In this document: positions 1 to 8,839 of the stretch, piece after piece
How the letters are laid out: every line of letters begins with the position of its first letter
Numbering within the stretch: position 1 is the first letter of the stretch
Assembly (NCBI GenBank): GCA_943914475.1
Contig: CALUCE010000013.1
Span: 1 to 60,623, forward strand
Length of the DNA stretch: 60,623 nt
Direction of reading: 5' to 3'
Source: an uncultured Anaerococcus sp.
Lineage (GTDB): Bacteria; Bacillota; Clostridia; Tissierellales; Peptoniphilaceae
The notes under the pieces: generated by a model
The model's input: the letters and a program-made list of their open reading frames with translations, nothing else
Database searches by the model: none
Told to the model about the DNA's origin: nothing
Translations under genes and position numbers: made by a program

Positions 1-956
1 TATAATAACGAATATTGTACTAGACTAATTTACACAATATTAAGGACTTGACTGATAATTACTTTTATTAACAGTTAATATGTTAATCTATCTACATATT
101 TGTTCAGACTATGCCAAATGTTAATTTGTTAAATCTAAACTTATAATATTGTGAAAATATTATAATCTACTCTAATACAAGGTGTTAAATCAATTAAATA
201 TAAGTTCAAGTTTCTCTACAAATGATATTTAAAAACTGGTCTAAGTGATATCTTAAATTTATGTGATATTTTAATATGTATTTTTTTTAGTACCAGCCTC
301 GTTACTCTTATTGATTAATTTTAATTCGCCTATAAATATTATCGTCCCTCTTAGAGCACCATATAGGTCACCCTTAGTTCTTTTTAAATTTTATAATATT
401 ATAAAATTTAAAAAAATGCAAACGTTTGTGTTTATTTTAAGCTAAAAATCAATATAATACAAAACTCTGTACCATTATTACTTACAAAATATAAGTTTGC
501 AATTTTTCATCAATATTCACAAGTATTGATACTAAGCTAAAGCTGATGACCGTTAGTTAGCTAAGCAATGAAAATTAGCCATCTACCCCTCAATTGATAA
601 TGAATTTCGTATGGATAATTATTAGTAAACAAGTAGGTATTAAATGTACAAAAAAGTTCTAAACGACAAATATTTTATAGTATATTTACAAATATAGCAT
701 AACTTTTATAGTAAATAAGGAGATTTATTTGTGACTTTAGGCTTATAAGCATTGAAAAATAGAGGTTAGTTAGCTGGCTAATAGTTTGCATATGAAGTAA
801 AAATAATTGTGCAAGATATAAAACGTGTTTTTTTAATATAAAAATTCATATTTATTCTATTTTTTTAAAAATACCAAAGTGAATATTTTTGTTAGCCTAA
901 AATTATAGATATGAATGTGATAAAATTTATTTAGAGAATAAAGTGCAAGAAAAAAT
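1..956. other. gene-free AT-rich region
   Basis: No convincing coding sequence is visible on either strand. What can be seen is a perfect 34-base palindrome (381-414), a short CG-centred palindrome (419-428), an 11-base direct repeat (552-562 and 765-775), and isolated ribosome-binding-site-like and -10-like strings with no open frame after them. It could be a decayed gene locus. No rRNA, tRNA or cluster of DnaA boxes was recognised. Confidence 0.6.
381..414. repeat. perfect 34-base AT palindrome
   Basis: The two 17-base arms match without error around a centre between 397 and 398, and every pair is A-T. It could form a hairpin or cruciform. The outer T-run and A-run would also let it act as a weak bidirectional terminator. 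No neighbouring gene shows which. Confidence 0.6.
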
Positions 957-987
957 AAGACTCTTTTTCATATTAGATAAGAGTCTT
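957..987 (-). terminator. intrinsic terminator after the DUF2974 gene
   Basis: A nine-base perfect inverted repeat (957-965 with 979-987) is followed on the minus strand by a T-rich run. It lies 20 bases after the stop codon of the DUF2974 gene and closes that transcript. Confidence 0.8.
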
Positions 988-1007
988 AAACATATTTAAA
1001 CATCATT

Positions 1008-2175
1008 TTATGATTTCCTAAATCTAGGAGTAATTCCTACTTCTTTTCTTTTTATTCTTTCTTCTTTAATTCTCTCCTTGAGTCTTTCTCTAAAAACTTT
1101 TCTGGAGTTATCTATTAACATATTTAGAAGTTTTAAGATAATCTTTTGATCATCTTCTGGTAGGTTATCTGCTGCATCTTTTATATTTTTAAGGCCTTTG
1201 ATTCCATCTGATGAAAGTCCGCTTACAGTCTTATAGCCTGCCATTTCCATACAGGCAAATACTGCATCTACAAACTTCCTTCTTTGGCCATGGGGGATTT
1301 GTTCTAGCCATAGGGTAAGGGATTTTTCTATGAAGATAGCTTCCTTACTAAGTAACTTTTCTCTGACAAATCTATTTCCTTCAACCTGCCAGGATTCTGC
1401 TTGATGTTGGAGTATGAGGCTAGCATCTGAATTTATTATTATTGGATTTACTTCATTTTCCATAAGGAGTCCAACTATGGATGTTTGAGGAATTATTCTT
1501 ATTATCTTGTTTTTGATAAGCTTATAGTTTTCTTTTTGTAAGAATTCTTTGGAAAAGCCTGGACCATCATTGTCCCAAATAACTTTTATCCTATCTCTTA
1601 AATCTTTTCTACAGAAAACTCCAGCATAGGTCGCAAGGTTTCCTCCCTTGGAATGGCCTCCCAGGTGGATTTCTTTATTTTTATCAAGCTTGTCTAAAAC
1701 TTCATCCGCATAGGCTACGGCGTTTTTTTGGCCCATGGTATATGCCGAAAAAGAAAAGTAAAAGTCTTCTTTCCATCCAACAATGGTATCATCTGTGCCC
1801 CTGTAGGCTATATAAATCATATGGGGAAGGTCAAAAACAAGGGCAGAAAATTGACCTGTTTTTTTCTGGATCTATTATATTTTCATAAAAGCCAAGCTTT
1901 AAATCTTTAAACCTAGGGGCTTTTGCCAGATAGTCCAAAAGAAAAGGAGCTTGGGCCACCAAAGTTTTCCTATTTTCTACTTCTTCTCTTCTGTTTATTT
2001 TAAAATATTGGTCTTGGACTTCTTTTACAGGAAGAAATCCATCTTCCATATCTTTTATCCCATCAAAGTCTGTGTAAGATAATTGCGCTAGGATTACATT
2101 ATCTACTTCATTAAAGGGATCTTCTTCAAAGCTTATATGGCCCCTATCTTTTAAATAATCAAATATGTTTGCCAT
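1008..2175 (-). pseudogene. DUF2974 (Mbeg1-like) alpha/beta-hydrolase, frameshifted
   Basis: Two consecutive frames together make one protein of about 387 residues. The N-terminal part (1831-2175, 114 aa, start ATGGCAAAC after a GGAAAGG site) has the family's opening with FNEVDN. The C-terminal part (1008-1820, 270 aa) continues with AYRGTDDTIVGWKED and the nucleophile elbow GGHSKGG, whose Ser is the expected catalytic residue. The frames separate at a run of seven T on the plus strand (1859-1865). Removing one base gives a smooth join, DPEKTGQFSALVFDLP. The substrate is unknown; the family looks like lipases or esterases. The break may be a real mutation, a phase-variable tract, or a sequencing or assembly slip. 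The ATG at 1820 is an internal Met and has no ribosome site of its own. Confidence 0.85.
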
Positions 2176-2277
2176 GTCTTTTACCTTTCCTTCGTCTATT
2201 TACAAAAATTATACCAGCTTAGGAATTTTTTTAAATAAAATGCTGGTAAGAATATATGTTTTCTCAACAGCCAGGGT

Positions 2278-3258
2278 CTAAAGAATTTCGTCAAAGATGA
2301 GTTTGGCAAGATTGTCTGCATGGTGCCTTACAGTCCCATCTTTTATTTCTACAAGGTTTGCCTCTAAGACCTTTACCCTTTCTTTTTCAAAAAATTCTCT
2401 TTCATCTCCTCTTAGTTTGAGTATTTTTGAAGATGCTTTTTTGTATTTTTCTTCAATTGACTCATCTATATTTTGATTATTTACTACTATATAGTCAATC
2501 AAGCCTTTTTTGGAGTGGTCTATTATGGCTTGGTAGTGGTCTTTTACTCCGTAGCCTTCAGTTTCTCCTATTTGTTGCATGATATTTGAAACATAGACAA
2601 GTTTTGCCTTGGATTTTTGGATAGATTCAAGCATATCCTTAGCCAAAAGATTAGGGATAACGGAAGTATAGAGGCTTCCTGGACCCAAAATAATAAGGTC
2701 AGCAGCAAGTATTGATTCTTTTACCGACTTTTCCATTTTTATTTCATAAGGATCTGTATAAATTCTTTTGATCCTGGATTTTTCCTTGTGAGAAGCTTCA
2801 GGAATTTGAGATTCTCCTATAACTTTTTTCCCGTTTTCAAGCTCTCCTATTAGGTTGGCATTTTGCAAGGTTATGGGCAGGACTTTTCCTGTAATGTTTA
2901 AAATTTTTCCAGTCTCGCCAATAGCTTGGTCAAAGTCACCCAAGATTTGATACATGGCAGCAAGGAATATATTACCAAAGTTGTGCCCTTCTAGGTCTCC
3001 ATCCTCAAATCTGTATTTTAAAAGCTCGGATAGAAGTTCGTTATCAGAAAGAGAAATAAGGCAAGCTCTTAAATCACCAGTAGCTAAAATATTTAAATCT
3101 TTTCTAAGCCTACCAGTAGACCCACCATTATCATAAACAGAAATAACAGCTGTGATATCGTCTGTATATTCCTTAAGGCCCTTAAGGATAGTAGAAGTAC
3201 CAGTCCCTCCCCCTATCACAAGAATCTTGGGACTCGGCCAAATTTTTGTTCTAGTCAT
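2278..3258 (-). CDS. yvcK: YvcK/CofD-like gluconeogenesis factor
   Basis: 326 residues, the usual family length. A Rossmann-type N-terminus with GGGTGTST (about residues 16-23) is followed by DNGGSTGRLR and GPGSLYTSV, all typical of the YvcK/CofD fold. In Bacillus and Listeria, YvcK proteins bind UDP-sugars and are needed for cell-wall homeostasis and growth on gluconeogenic carbon. The usual partners rapZ and whiA are not adjacent, so the gene stands alone here. The start ATG follows an AAAGGTGA site. The role is assigned by family. Confidence 0.93.
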   Translation of the reverse strand: MTRTKIWPSPKILVIGGGTGTSTILKGLKEYTDDITAVISVYDNGGSTGRLRKDLNILATGDLRACLISLSDNELLSELLKYRFEDGDLEGHNFGNIFLAAMYQILGDFDQAIGETGKILNITGKVLPITLQNANLIGELENGKKVIGESQIPEASHKEKSRIKRIYTDPYEIKMEKSVKESILAADLIILGPGSLYTSVIPNLLAKDMLESIQKSKAKLVYVSNIMQQIGETEGYGVKDHYQAIIDHSKKGLIDYIVVNNQNIDESIEEKYKKASSKILKLRGDEREFFEKERVKVLEANLVEIKDGTVRHHADNLAKLIFDEIL

Positions 3259-3337
3259 AAAATCACCTTTACTATAATAGAGATGTAATGTTCTTGACTT
3301 TAAGTATATAGGTTTAATGTAGGGATTTTATGAGGTT

Positions 3338-3816
3338 GCCTGTCCGGCTCGTGGAGGACAGCCTGCCGGAGTGTGAGGCAGGATCTTTTATACGTAAAAG
3401 CTCGTCGGTGTGTAAGTCAGTAGCAAGGTATGAAAGACTTTGGCAGAGGATATTTGGGGACAAAACTAAAGATTTTGTCCCCTACTTCGGTGTGGGATTC
3501 TTGTATTATGTATGTTAAGTAAATAGACAAATTTGAAGATGGTACAACTAAGGATATAGTAACAAAACTAGATTTTGTCTCCGGGGTCGGTGGGAGATTT
3601 TTATTATTTGAGTTGCGAGAAATAATGGAGGTAAATAAGTAAATACGGAATTTTATAAGTCTAAACCTTATTGTAATAAGTTAACTCAAGAGTGTAAAAA
3701 ATATGAGATTCGACCACGAGTATAGTAGATTCATATACGAAAGACCAATCCTCAGGTATTTGGGGACAAAACTGAAGATTTTGTCCCAGATTGCTGTGGG
3801 GGATTTTTGTATTTAG
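3338..3816 (+). repeat. cluster of degenerate hairpin repeats
   Basis: At least three related units are present. Two near-identical units (about 3434-3510 and 3739-3816) share GAAAGAC, eight variable bases, AGG, TATTTGGGGACAAAACT, a short loop, ATTTTGTCCC, then a GTG-GGGA block and a T-rich end. A third unit (about 3549-3609) keeps ACAAAACT-AGATTTTGT. Further hairpins with unrelated arms (CTGTCC/GGACAG, CCTGCC/GGCAGG, CTTTTA/TAAAAG) precede them at 3340-3390, the last followed by the same CGGTGTG tail. Arms vary by compensated changes. The block is more GC-rich than its surroundings. No transposase or target duplication was seen. Confidence 0.7.
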
Positions 3817-3846
3817 GTTAGCCAAAATAATTATTTTTCTTCATAG

Positions 3847-3876
3847 AAAAAGAGTAGCGGACTACTCTTTTTGCTT
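3847..3876 (-). terminator. terminator after the cytidylate-kinase-like gene
   Basis: A perfect 11-base stem (3847-3857 with 3862-3872) closes on the loop CGGA. A-rich and T-rich flanks on either side mean it could stop transcription in both directions. It lies directly after the kinase gene's stop codon. Confidence 0.85.
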
Positions 3877-3882
3877 ATTATT

Positions 3883-4467
3883 TTAATATTGGTAAAGGTC
3901 TGCTAGGATGTTTACGCATTTATCTATACCTAGTCTTGCTGAATCTAGGCAGATGTCGTAGTTTTCTGCGTCTCCCCATTCCCACTCTGTGTAGTAGGCA
4001 TGGTAGGCTTTTCTTTGCTTATCCTTATCCCTAATCCTTTTTTCTGGACTTGCTGATTTTTCTCCATAGACATTTACTATTCTTTGGGCTCTTTTTTCAT
4101 CATCTGCATGGATAAATACCTTAAGGACTCTTGGGTCATCTCTTAGTATGTATTCTGCACACCTTCCAACTATGACACAAGCTTCATCTCGAGCCAAATC
4201 CAGGATTACCTTCTCTTGTGCACCCCAAATCACATCTTGGTTACTTGCTACTGCATAATTGTAGGTGAAAAATGGAGTTGACCAATAAGAAGGTTTGTTT
4301 TCATCTTCTTGTTTTACATAGTCATCAGAAAAGCCTGATTCTTGGGCAATTTTTTGGATAAGTTCTGAATCATAGCACTTTACATTCAATCTTTCTGCTA
4401 ACTTTTGACCTATGGTTCTACCACCAGAACCAAACTCACGGCTTATAGCTACTACCCTGTATGTCAT
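3883..4467 (-). CDS. cytidylate kinase-like family protein
   Basis: 194 residues. The N-terminus has SREFGSGGRTIGQKLAERL, the modified P-loop of the Cytidylate_kin_2 family, followed by GRCAEYIL near residue 103 and an RIRDKDKQRKAYH lid-like segment. Members are P-loop nucleotide kinase relatives and their true substrate is mostly untested, so it should not be read as the essential cmk. A GGAGG site lies before the ATG. The gene is monocistronic, with its own terminator and more than 170 bases to lysS. Confidence 0.85.
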   Translation of the reverse strand: MTYRVVAISREFGSGGRTIGQKLAERLNVKCYDSELIQKIAQESGFSDDYVKQEDENKPSYWSTPFFTYNYAVASNQDVIWGAQEKVILDLARDEACVIVGRCAEYILRDDPRVLKVFIHADDEKRAQRIVNVYGEKSASPEKRIRDKDKQRKAYHAYYTEWEWGDAENYDICLDSARLGIDKCVNILADLYQY

Positions 4468-4607
4468 ATCGTTTCCTCCATTTCTTTTCTTTTTACTTAT
4501 ATACCCAAAATCCTGATTTTTAAGGCAAATCTTCTTTTTCTAAGCTTTTTTGTATATTAAGACAGAAAAGGTATTCAGTTATTATTTGAAAAGAAATACT
4601 CTACCAA

Positions 4608-4632
4608 AAAAAGAGGCCCCAAGGCCCCTTTA
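4608..4632 (-). terminator. terminator after lysS
   Basis: A GC-rich stem, AAGGGGCC paired with GGCCTCTT on the minus strand with one G-U pair and a four-base loop, is followed by a run of T. It ends the long transcript that starts at rqcP. Confidence 0.85.
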
Positions 4633-4640
4633 TTCTTTCT

Positions 4641-6539
4641 TTAATATAATTTTGCTCCTGCTGGAATTCTGTTTGGTAGGATGACTAGGTTTAGTCTTTC
4701 TTCGCCTTCTTCTTCGTGGATAGCTGAGATTATCATACCTTCAGAATTTACGCCCATCATCTTTCTTGGTGGGAGATTGGTTATGGCTAGGAGTGTTTTT
4801 CCTACTAATTCTTCTGGAGAATAGTAGTTTTTGATTCCTGAAAGAATGGTTCTTTCCTCGCCTGAACCGTCATCCAAGGTAAATTTCAAGAGTTTTTTAC
4901 TCTTTGGAACTTCTTCGCAGTCTAGAACTTTTACAGCTCTAAGGTCTGATTTTGAGAAGGTTTCAAAGTCTACCATATCTTCAAATAGTGGCTCTACCAC
5001 TACTTTTGAAAAGTCTACTATTTCTTCTTCCTCTTCATTTTTTGTTCTTGTAGTTAGCTTGTCTACATTTTTCTCGAATGGTTTCATGGTTGGGAAGAGT
5101 AGAACGTCTCTTATGGATCTTTGGTTGGTTAGGATCATGATAATTCTATCTATACCAAGTCCTAGTCCTCCTGTTGGAGGTAGTCCAACTTCTAGGGCAT
5201 TTACGAAGTCGTAGTCCATCATTTGGGCTTCGTGGTCACCCTTGTCTCTTTTTTCTACTTGCTTTTCAAATCTTTCTTTTTGGTCTTCTGCATCGTTTAA
5301 CTCTGAGAAGGCATTTCCTATTTCCCAGCCGTTGGCAAAGGCTTCAAACCTATAAGTAAGTGATCTGTCGTCGTTCTTTCTTTTAGCAAGTGGTGAAATT
5401 TCAACTGGGTAGTCTGTGATAAAGGTTGGTTGGATAAGGGTATCTTCTACAAATTCTTCAAAGAATTCTGCTATAATCTCTCCTCTAGTTTCCTTTACTT
5501 CTACTTCTTTTTCTTTGGCTATGGCGACACATTCTTCATAGTCTGTAATTTCGTTAAAGTCTATGCCTGTTTGTTCTTTGATAGCGTCTATCATGGATAT
5601 TCTCTTCCATGGTACTTTGAAGTCTATTTCCTTGTCTCCATAGGCTACTTTTGTTGAACCAAGAACATTTTCTGCTACTGTAGAAATCATATTTTCTGTA
5701 ATTTCCATCATATCTTCGTAGTCAGCAAAGGCTTGGTAAAGTTCCATGGCGGTGTATTCAGGGTTATGGCTTGCGTCCATTCCTTCGTTCCTAAACATCC
5801 TACCCATTTCATATACCTTGTCAAAACCACCAACTATTAGTCTTTTTAGGTAAAGTTCGTTGGCTATTCTTAGATACATATCAATATCTAGGGTATTGTG
5901 GTTGGTAATAAATGGTCTAGCAGTAGCTCCACCAGCTATTGTGTTTAGGATAGGAGTTTCTACTTCCAAGAATCCTCTTCCATCTAGGAAGGATCTAATT
6001 TCTGAGATTATTTTACTTCTTAAAACAAATACATGTTTTACTTCTGGGTTTACGATTAAATCAAGATATCTTTGTCTGTATCTAATATCAGGGTCTTTAA
6101 GTCCGTGCCATTTTTCTGGCAAGATTTGTAGGGACTTGGTTAAAAGTTGAGCCTCGGCTGTTTCTATAGAAATCTCACCTTGGTTGGTTTTAAATACCTT
6201 TCCTTCTACCCCTATGATATCTCCAATGTCATAGTCTTTGGTGGCTTTAAAGCCTTCGCCAATAACATTTTTACGGTTTACAATTTGAATCATGCCTTCT
6301 GAGTCTTGGACATCCATAAAACTCATATTACCATGACCACGTCTTGCCCTAATCCTACCGGCAACTCTTACAGTTTGGCCTTCATATTTTTCGAAATTAT
6401 CTTTGATTTCTACAGAAGGAGTTCTTTCTTTGAAATTTACAATCCTGTGAGGGTCATTTCCAGACTCTTTTAAATCGTGTAATTTTTGCCTTTTGATTTG
6501 TAGCATTTCATTTAAATCTTGATTTTTTTCGTGTGCCAT
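4641..6539 (-). CDS. lysS: lysine--tRNA ligase with C-terminal tRNA-binding domain
   Basis: 632 residues, against about 490-500 for an ordinary class II LysRS. Residues about 55-150 are the OB anticodon-binding domain. The class II core carries motif 2 (FRNEGMDASHNPEY) and motif 3 (GLGLGIDRIIM). After an acidic linker (NEEEEEI), about 110 further residues match the EMAPII/CsaA-type tRNA-binding domain usually seen at the end of MetRS or in PheT, including SGIKNYY and PRKMMGVNSEGM. The extra domain probably raises tRNA affinity. The ATG follows a GGAGAG site nine bases after greA ends. The greA-lysS and dusB-lysS neighbourhood matches that in other Bacillota. Confidence 0.96.
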   Translation of the reverse strand: MAHEKNQDLNEMLQIKRQKLHDLKESGNDPHRIVNFKERTPSVEIKDNFEKYEGQTVRVAGRIRARRGHGNMSFMDVQDSEGMIQIVNRKNVIGEGFKATKDYDIGDIIGVEGKVFKTNQGEISIETAEAQLLTKSLQILPEKWHGLKDPDIRYRQRYLDLIVNPEVKHVFVLRSKIISEIRSFLDGRGFLEVETPILNTIAGGATARPFITNHNTLDIDMYLRIANELYLKRLIVGGFDKVYEMGRMFRNEGMDASHNPEYTAMELYQAFADYEDMMEITENMISTVAENVLGSTKVAYGDKEIDFKVPWKRISMIDAIKEQTGIDFNEITDYEECVAIAKEKEVEVKETRGEIIAEFFEEFVEDTLIQPTFITDYPVEISPLAKRKNDDRSLTYRFEAFANGWEIGNAFSELNDAEDQKERFEKQVEKRDKGDHEAQMMDYDFVNALEVGLPPTGGLGLGIDRIIMILTNQRSIRDVLLFPTMKPFEKNVDKLTTRTKNEEEEEIVDFSKVVVEPLFEDMVDFETFSKSDLRAVKVLDCEEVPKSKKLLKFTLDDGSGEERTILSGIKNYYSPEELVGKTLLAITNLPPRKMMGVNSEGMIISAIHEEEGEERLNLVILPNRIPAGAKLY

Positions 6540-6547
6540 AATCTCTC

Positions 6548-7021
6548 CTATCTAATTTCTTTGATTGTGTAGTAAACTTTACCTTGTGGGGTGTTTGTTT
6601 CTACCCTATCTCCTACTTTTCTTCCTAAAAGTGCAGAACCTACTGGGGATTCGTTTGAAATAAAGCCTTCTAGTGGGTTTGATTCTGCTGTTCCTACGAT
6701 TTTGTATTCCATATCTTCGTCGAATTCTTCGTCATAGATTACCACAGTGTTGCCCACGCCTACTTCTTCTGCGTTTTTGTTTTCTTCAAAGGTTATAGCG
6801 TGGCGGATCATATCTTCTACCTTGGCTATCCTAAATTCTACTTCACCTTGTTCGTTCTTAGCCTCATCATAGTCGGCATTTTCTGAAAGGTCTCCGAAGC
6901 TTCTAGCTACCTTAATTTTTTCTGCTATTTCTGGTCTTCTCTTGGTTTTAAGATATTCCAGTTCGTCTTCTAACTTCTCTAAATACTCTTTACTTAATAT
7001 AACTTCTTTTTTCTCTGCCAT
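6548..7021 (-). CDS. greA: transcription elongation factor GreA
   Basis: 157 residues, the standard length. An N-terminal antiparallel coiled coil (about 1-75, with SFGDLSENADYDEAK at the tip, where the acidic residues act in RNA polymerase's secondary channel) is followed by the FKBP-like C-terminal domain (SPVGSALLGRKVGD). GreA stimulates RNA cleavage by backtracked polymerase. It sits between dusB and lysS with gaps under 10 bases, so it is co-transcribed. Confidence 0.97.
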   Translation of the reverse strand: MAEKKEVILSKEYLEKLEDELEYLKTKRRPEIAEKIKVARSFGDLSENADYDEAKNEQGEVEFRIAKVEDMIRHAITFEENKNAEEVGVGNTVVIYDEEFDEDMEYKIVGTAESNPLEGFISNESPVGSALLGRKVGDRVETNTPQGKVYYTIKEIR

Positions 7022-7026
7022 TTTTC

Positions 7027-7992
7027 TTATCCTTCTAATGTATCTTTATATTTATTTAATAGATCAAAAATTTGATCCATATCATTTAGCATGTTTACTT
7101 CTTGTCTTAACTTACTAGAGTTTTTAAGTCCCTTGGTGTACCAGGAGATATGTTTTCTCATCTGGGTAAGAACAAGGTCTTCTCTCTTGTACTTTAAGCC
7201 AAGTTTATAGTGGTCTATGACCTGGTTTATAATCTCTTCTGGGCTAGGCTTTGTATAGGTTCCTGTATTTATATAGTCTTTTATTTGCTTAAACAAGAAT
7301 GGATTTCCCATGGCTCCACGGGCAAGCATAACTCCATCAGCATTAGTCTGATTCATAATTTCGATATAATCTTCAACTGAAAAAACATCTCCATTTGCTA
7401 TGACAGGAATATCAAGTGCATCTTTTAATTCTTTTATAGCCTTCCAATCAGCCTTGCCAGAATACATTTGTTTTTTTGTCCTACCATGGAGGATTACATA
7501 ATCAACTCCAGCCTCTTGGGCGATTTTTCCTATTTGGATGTAGTTTTTAGAGTCTTCATCAAGACCTAGTCTAAATTTTATGTTGACTTTTTTGTCAGTT
7601 GAATCTACCAGGGTCTCGCATATTTCTCTAACTAGAATAGGATTTGCCATTAAGGCAGATCCTTCGCCGTTTTTAGTAACCTTAGGTACTGGACAACCCA
7701 TGTTAAAACTAAGGTCTGTAATGTTTTCCATGGGGTTAATTTTTTCTTTTACTACTTTTTTTATAATCTGAGGATCCGATCCAAAAAGTTGGACATTGCA
7801 GTTTTTTTCATCTTCTGCTATATAAATTAAGTCCTCAGTTTTTTGGTTTTCGTAATAAAGGGCCTTGCAAGAGACCATTTCTGTAAAGGTCTTGTCAGCC
7901 CCATATTTTTCGCATATCAGTCTAAAGCTAACATCTGTAACACCAGCCAAGGGAGCAAGCATGATTATTTTATCTAGCTTTTGTTCTTTCAT
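7027..7992 (-). CDS. dusB: tRNA-dihydrouridine synthase (DusB type)
   Basis: 321 residues. A TIM-barrel FMN enzyme with APLAGVTD at residues 13-20 and NMGCPVPKV with catalytic Cys100. HGRTKKQMYSG is the phosphate-binding and tRNA-contact loop, and NGDVFS and MLARGAMGNP are FMN-binding strands. It reduces uridine in the D-loop of tRNA. The 5' end overlaps coaX by 23 bases and its ribosome site is weak, which suggests translational coupling. The coaX-dusB-lysS vicinity supports the DusB name. Confidence 0.95.
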   Translation of the reverse strand: MKEQKLDKIIMLAPLAGVTDVSFRLICEKYGADKTFTEMVSCKALYYENQKTEDLIYIAEDEKNCNVQLFGSDPQIIKKVVKEKINPMENITDLSFNMGCPVPKVTKNGEGSALMANPILVREICETLVDSTDKKVNIKFRLGLDEDSKNYIQIGKIAQEAGVDYVILHGRTKKQMYSGKADWKAIKELKDALDIPVIANGDVFSVEDYIEIMNQTNADGVMLARGAMGNPFLFKQIKDYINTGTYTKPSPEEIINQVIDHYKLGLKYKREDLVLTQMRKHISWYTKGLKNSSKLRQEVNMLNDMDQIFDLLNKYKDTLEG

Positions 7993-8761
7993 GAATTAAC
8001 TTTAGCCCCTCTAATGTTAGGTCGCGCTCTATTATATCTATATATTTACTTTCTGATGCTAGTAGTTCTGAATAACCACCTGTTGAGATGATTTTAATAT
8101 CTTCTTCTTTTACGCCACATTTTTCTTTTATTTCATCTAAAAGTCTAGAAATAATCCCATCGATTAGACCTATATAGCCATAAATCATTCCAGCATTTAT
8201 TGCTTCTGGAGTATTTCTTGCTATAGGGGTTTCTGGGTCATGGAGTTCTATGGTTGGTAGTTGGGATGTGCCTTCTACCAAGGCATCCAAGGCAACTTTA
8301 ATACCTGGAGCTATTGATCCTCCGAAGTATTGACCGTTTCCACTTATTACATCAAAGGTTGATGCAGTTCCCAAGTCTACTACTATACATGGTCCGCCAT
8401 ACTTATCGAAGGCTGCCACAGCATCGACTATCCTATCTGCCCCTACTGATCTTGGGTTATCGTATTTTATTTCTATACCTGTTTTTGTTCCAACTCCTAC
8501 TATCATAGCTTCTTTGCCAAAAAATTTCCTGATGGCTGACTGCCAAGCATAAAGTACATCTGGAACTACGGATGAAATAATGGTGTCTTCTATCCAGTTT
8601 TTGTCTATTTTTTGAATACTTAGGGTGTTGTAGAGCACTCCAACAAGTTCATCACTAGTTATCCTATCCCTAGTCGTTACCCTAAATCTTCCTATTAAAT
8701 CTTCTTGATCGTAAACTCCAAGCACAGTGTTGGAATTTCCAATATCTACTACTAGTAACAT
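7970..8761 (-). CDS. coaX: type III pantothenate kinase
   Basis: 263 residues. The ASKHA-fold phosphate-binding motif DIGNSNTVLGVY lies at residues 6-17, followed by GADRIVDAVAAFDK and VVDLGTASTFD. CoaX phosphorylates pantothenate in the first step of coenzyme A synthesis and, unlike CoaA, is not inhibited by CoA. Its place downstream of ftsH is the Bacillus order, here with one membrane-protein gene inserted. A good GGGAGA site precedes the ATG. Confidence 0.96.
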   Translation of the reverse strand: MLLVVDIGNSNTVLGVYDQEDLIGRFRVTTRDRITSDELVGVLYNTLSIQKIDKNWIEDTIISSVVPDVLYAWQSAIRKFFGKEAMIVGVGTKTGIEIKYDNPRSVGADRIVDAVAAFDKYGGPCIVVDLGTASTFDVISGNGQYFGGSIAPGIKVALDALVEGTSQLPTIELHDPETPIARNTPEAINAGMIYGYIGLIDGIISRLLDEIKEKCGVKEEDIKIISTGGYSELLASESKYIDIIERDLTLEGLKLIHERTKAR

Positions 8762-8839
8762 CTATTCTCCCTTTTTTTATCATAGTATTTATATTAACTA
8801 TATAAATATACGACAAAAACCTATCTTTTGCAAGACAGG

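Larger units (their letters stand above)
3259..3882. other. gene-free block with hairpin repeats
   Basis: This 620-base gap between yvcK and the cytidylate-kinase-like gene holds no credible gene. It contains the repeat cluster described separately (3338-3816) and the terminator of the kinase gene at 3847-3872. A TTGACT -35-like string lies on the plus strand at 3294-3299, but no good -10 hexamer was found at a proper spacing. Confidence 0.7.

Noticed and set aside
1..956. Origin of replication
   Set aside because: It is AT-rich, but there is no cluster of DnaA boxes and no dnaA or dnaN nearby.
1859..1866. Programmed -1 frameshift on A-AAA-AAC in the DUF2974 gene
   Set aside because: The heptamer is present, but a -1 slip leads to the wrong frame; the downstream half needs a +1 change.
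2210..2277. Terminator after yvcK
   Set aside because: Only a short CTGG/CCAG pairing with many mismatches could be drawn, too weak to call.
3330..3518. 62-residue plus-strand open frame
   Set aside because: It runs through the hairpin repeats, has no ribosome-binding site and an odd composition.
3338..3816. CRISPR array
   Set aside because: Units are unevenly spaced, differ in sequence and have no constant repeat with uniform spacers; no cas genes are in the window.
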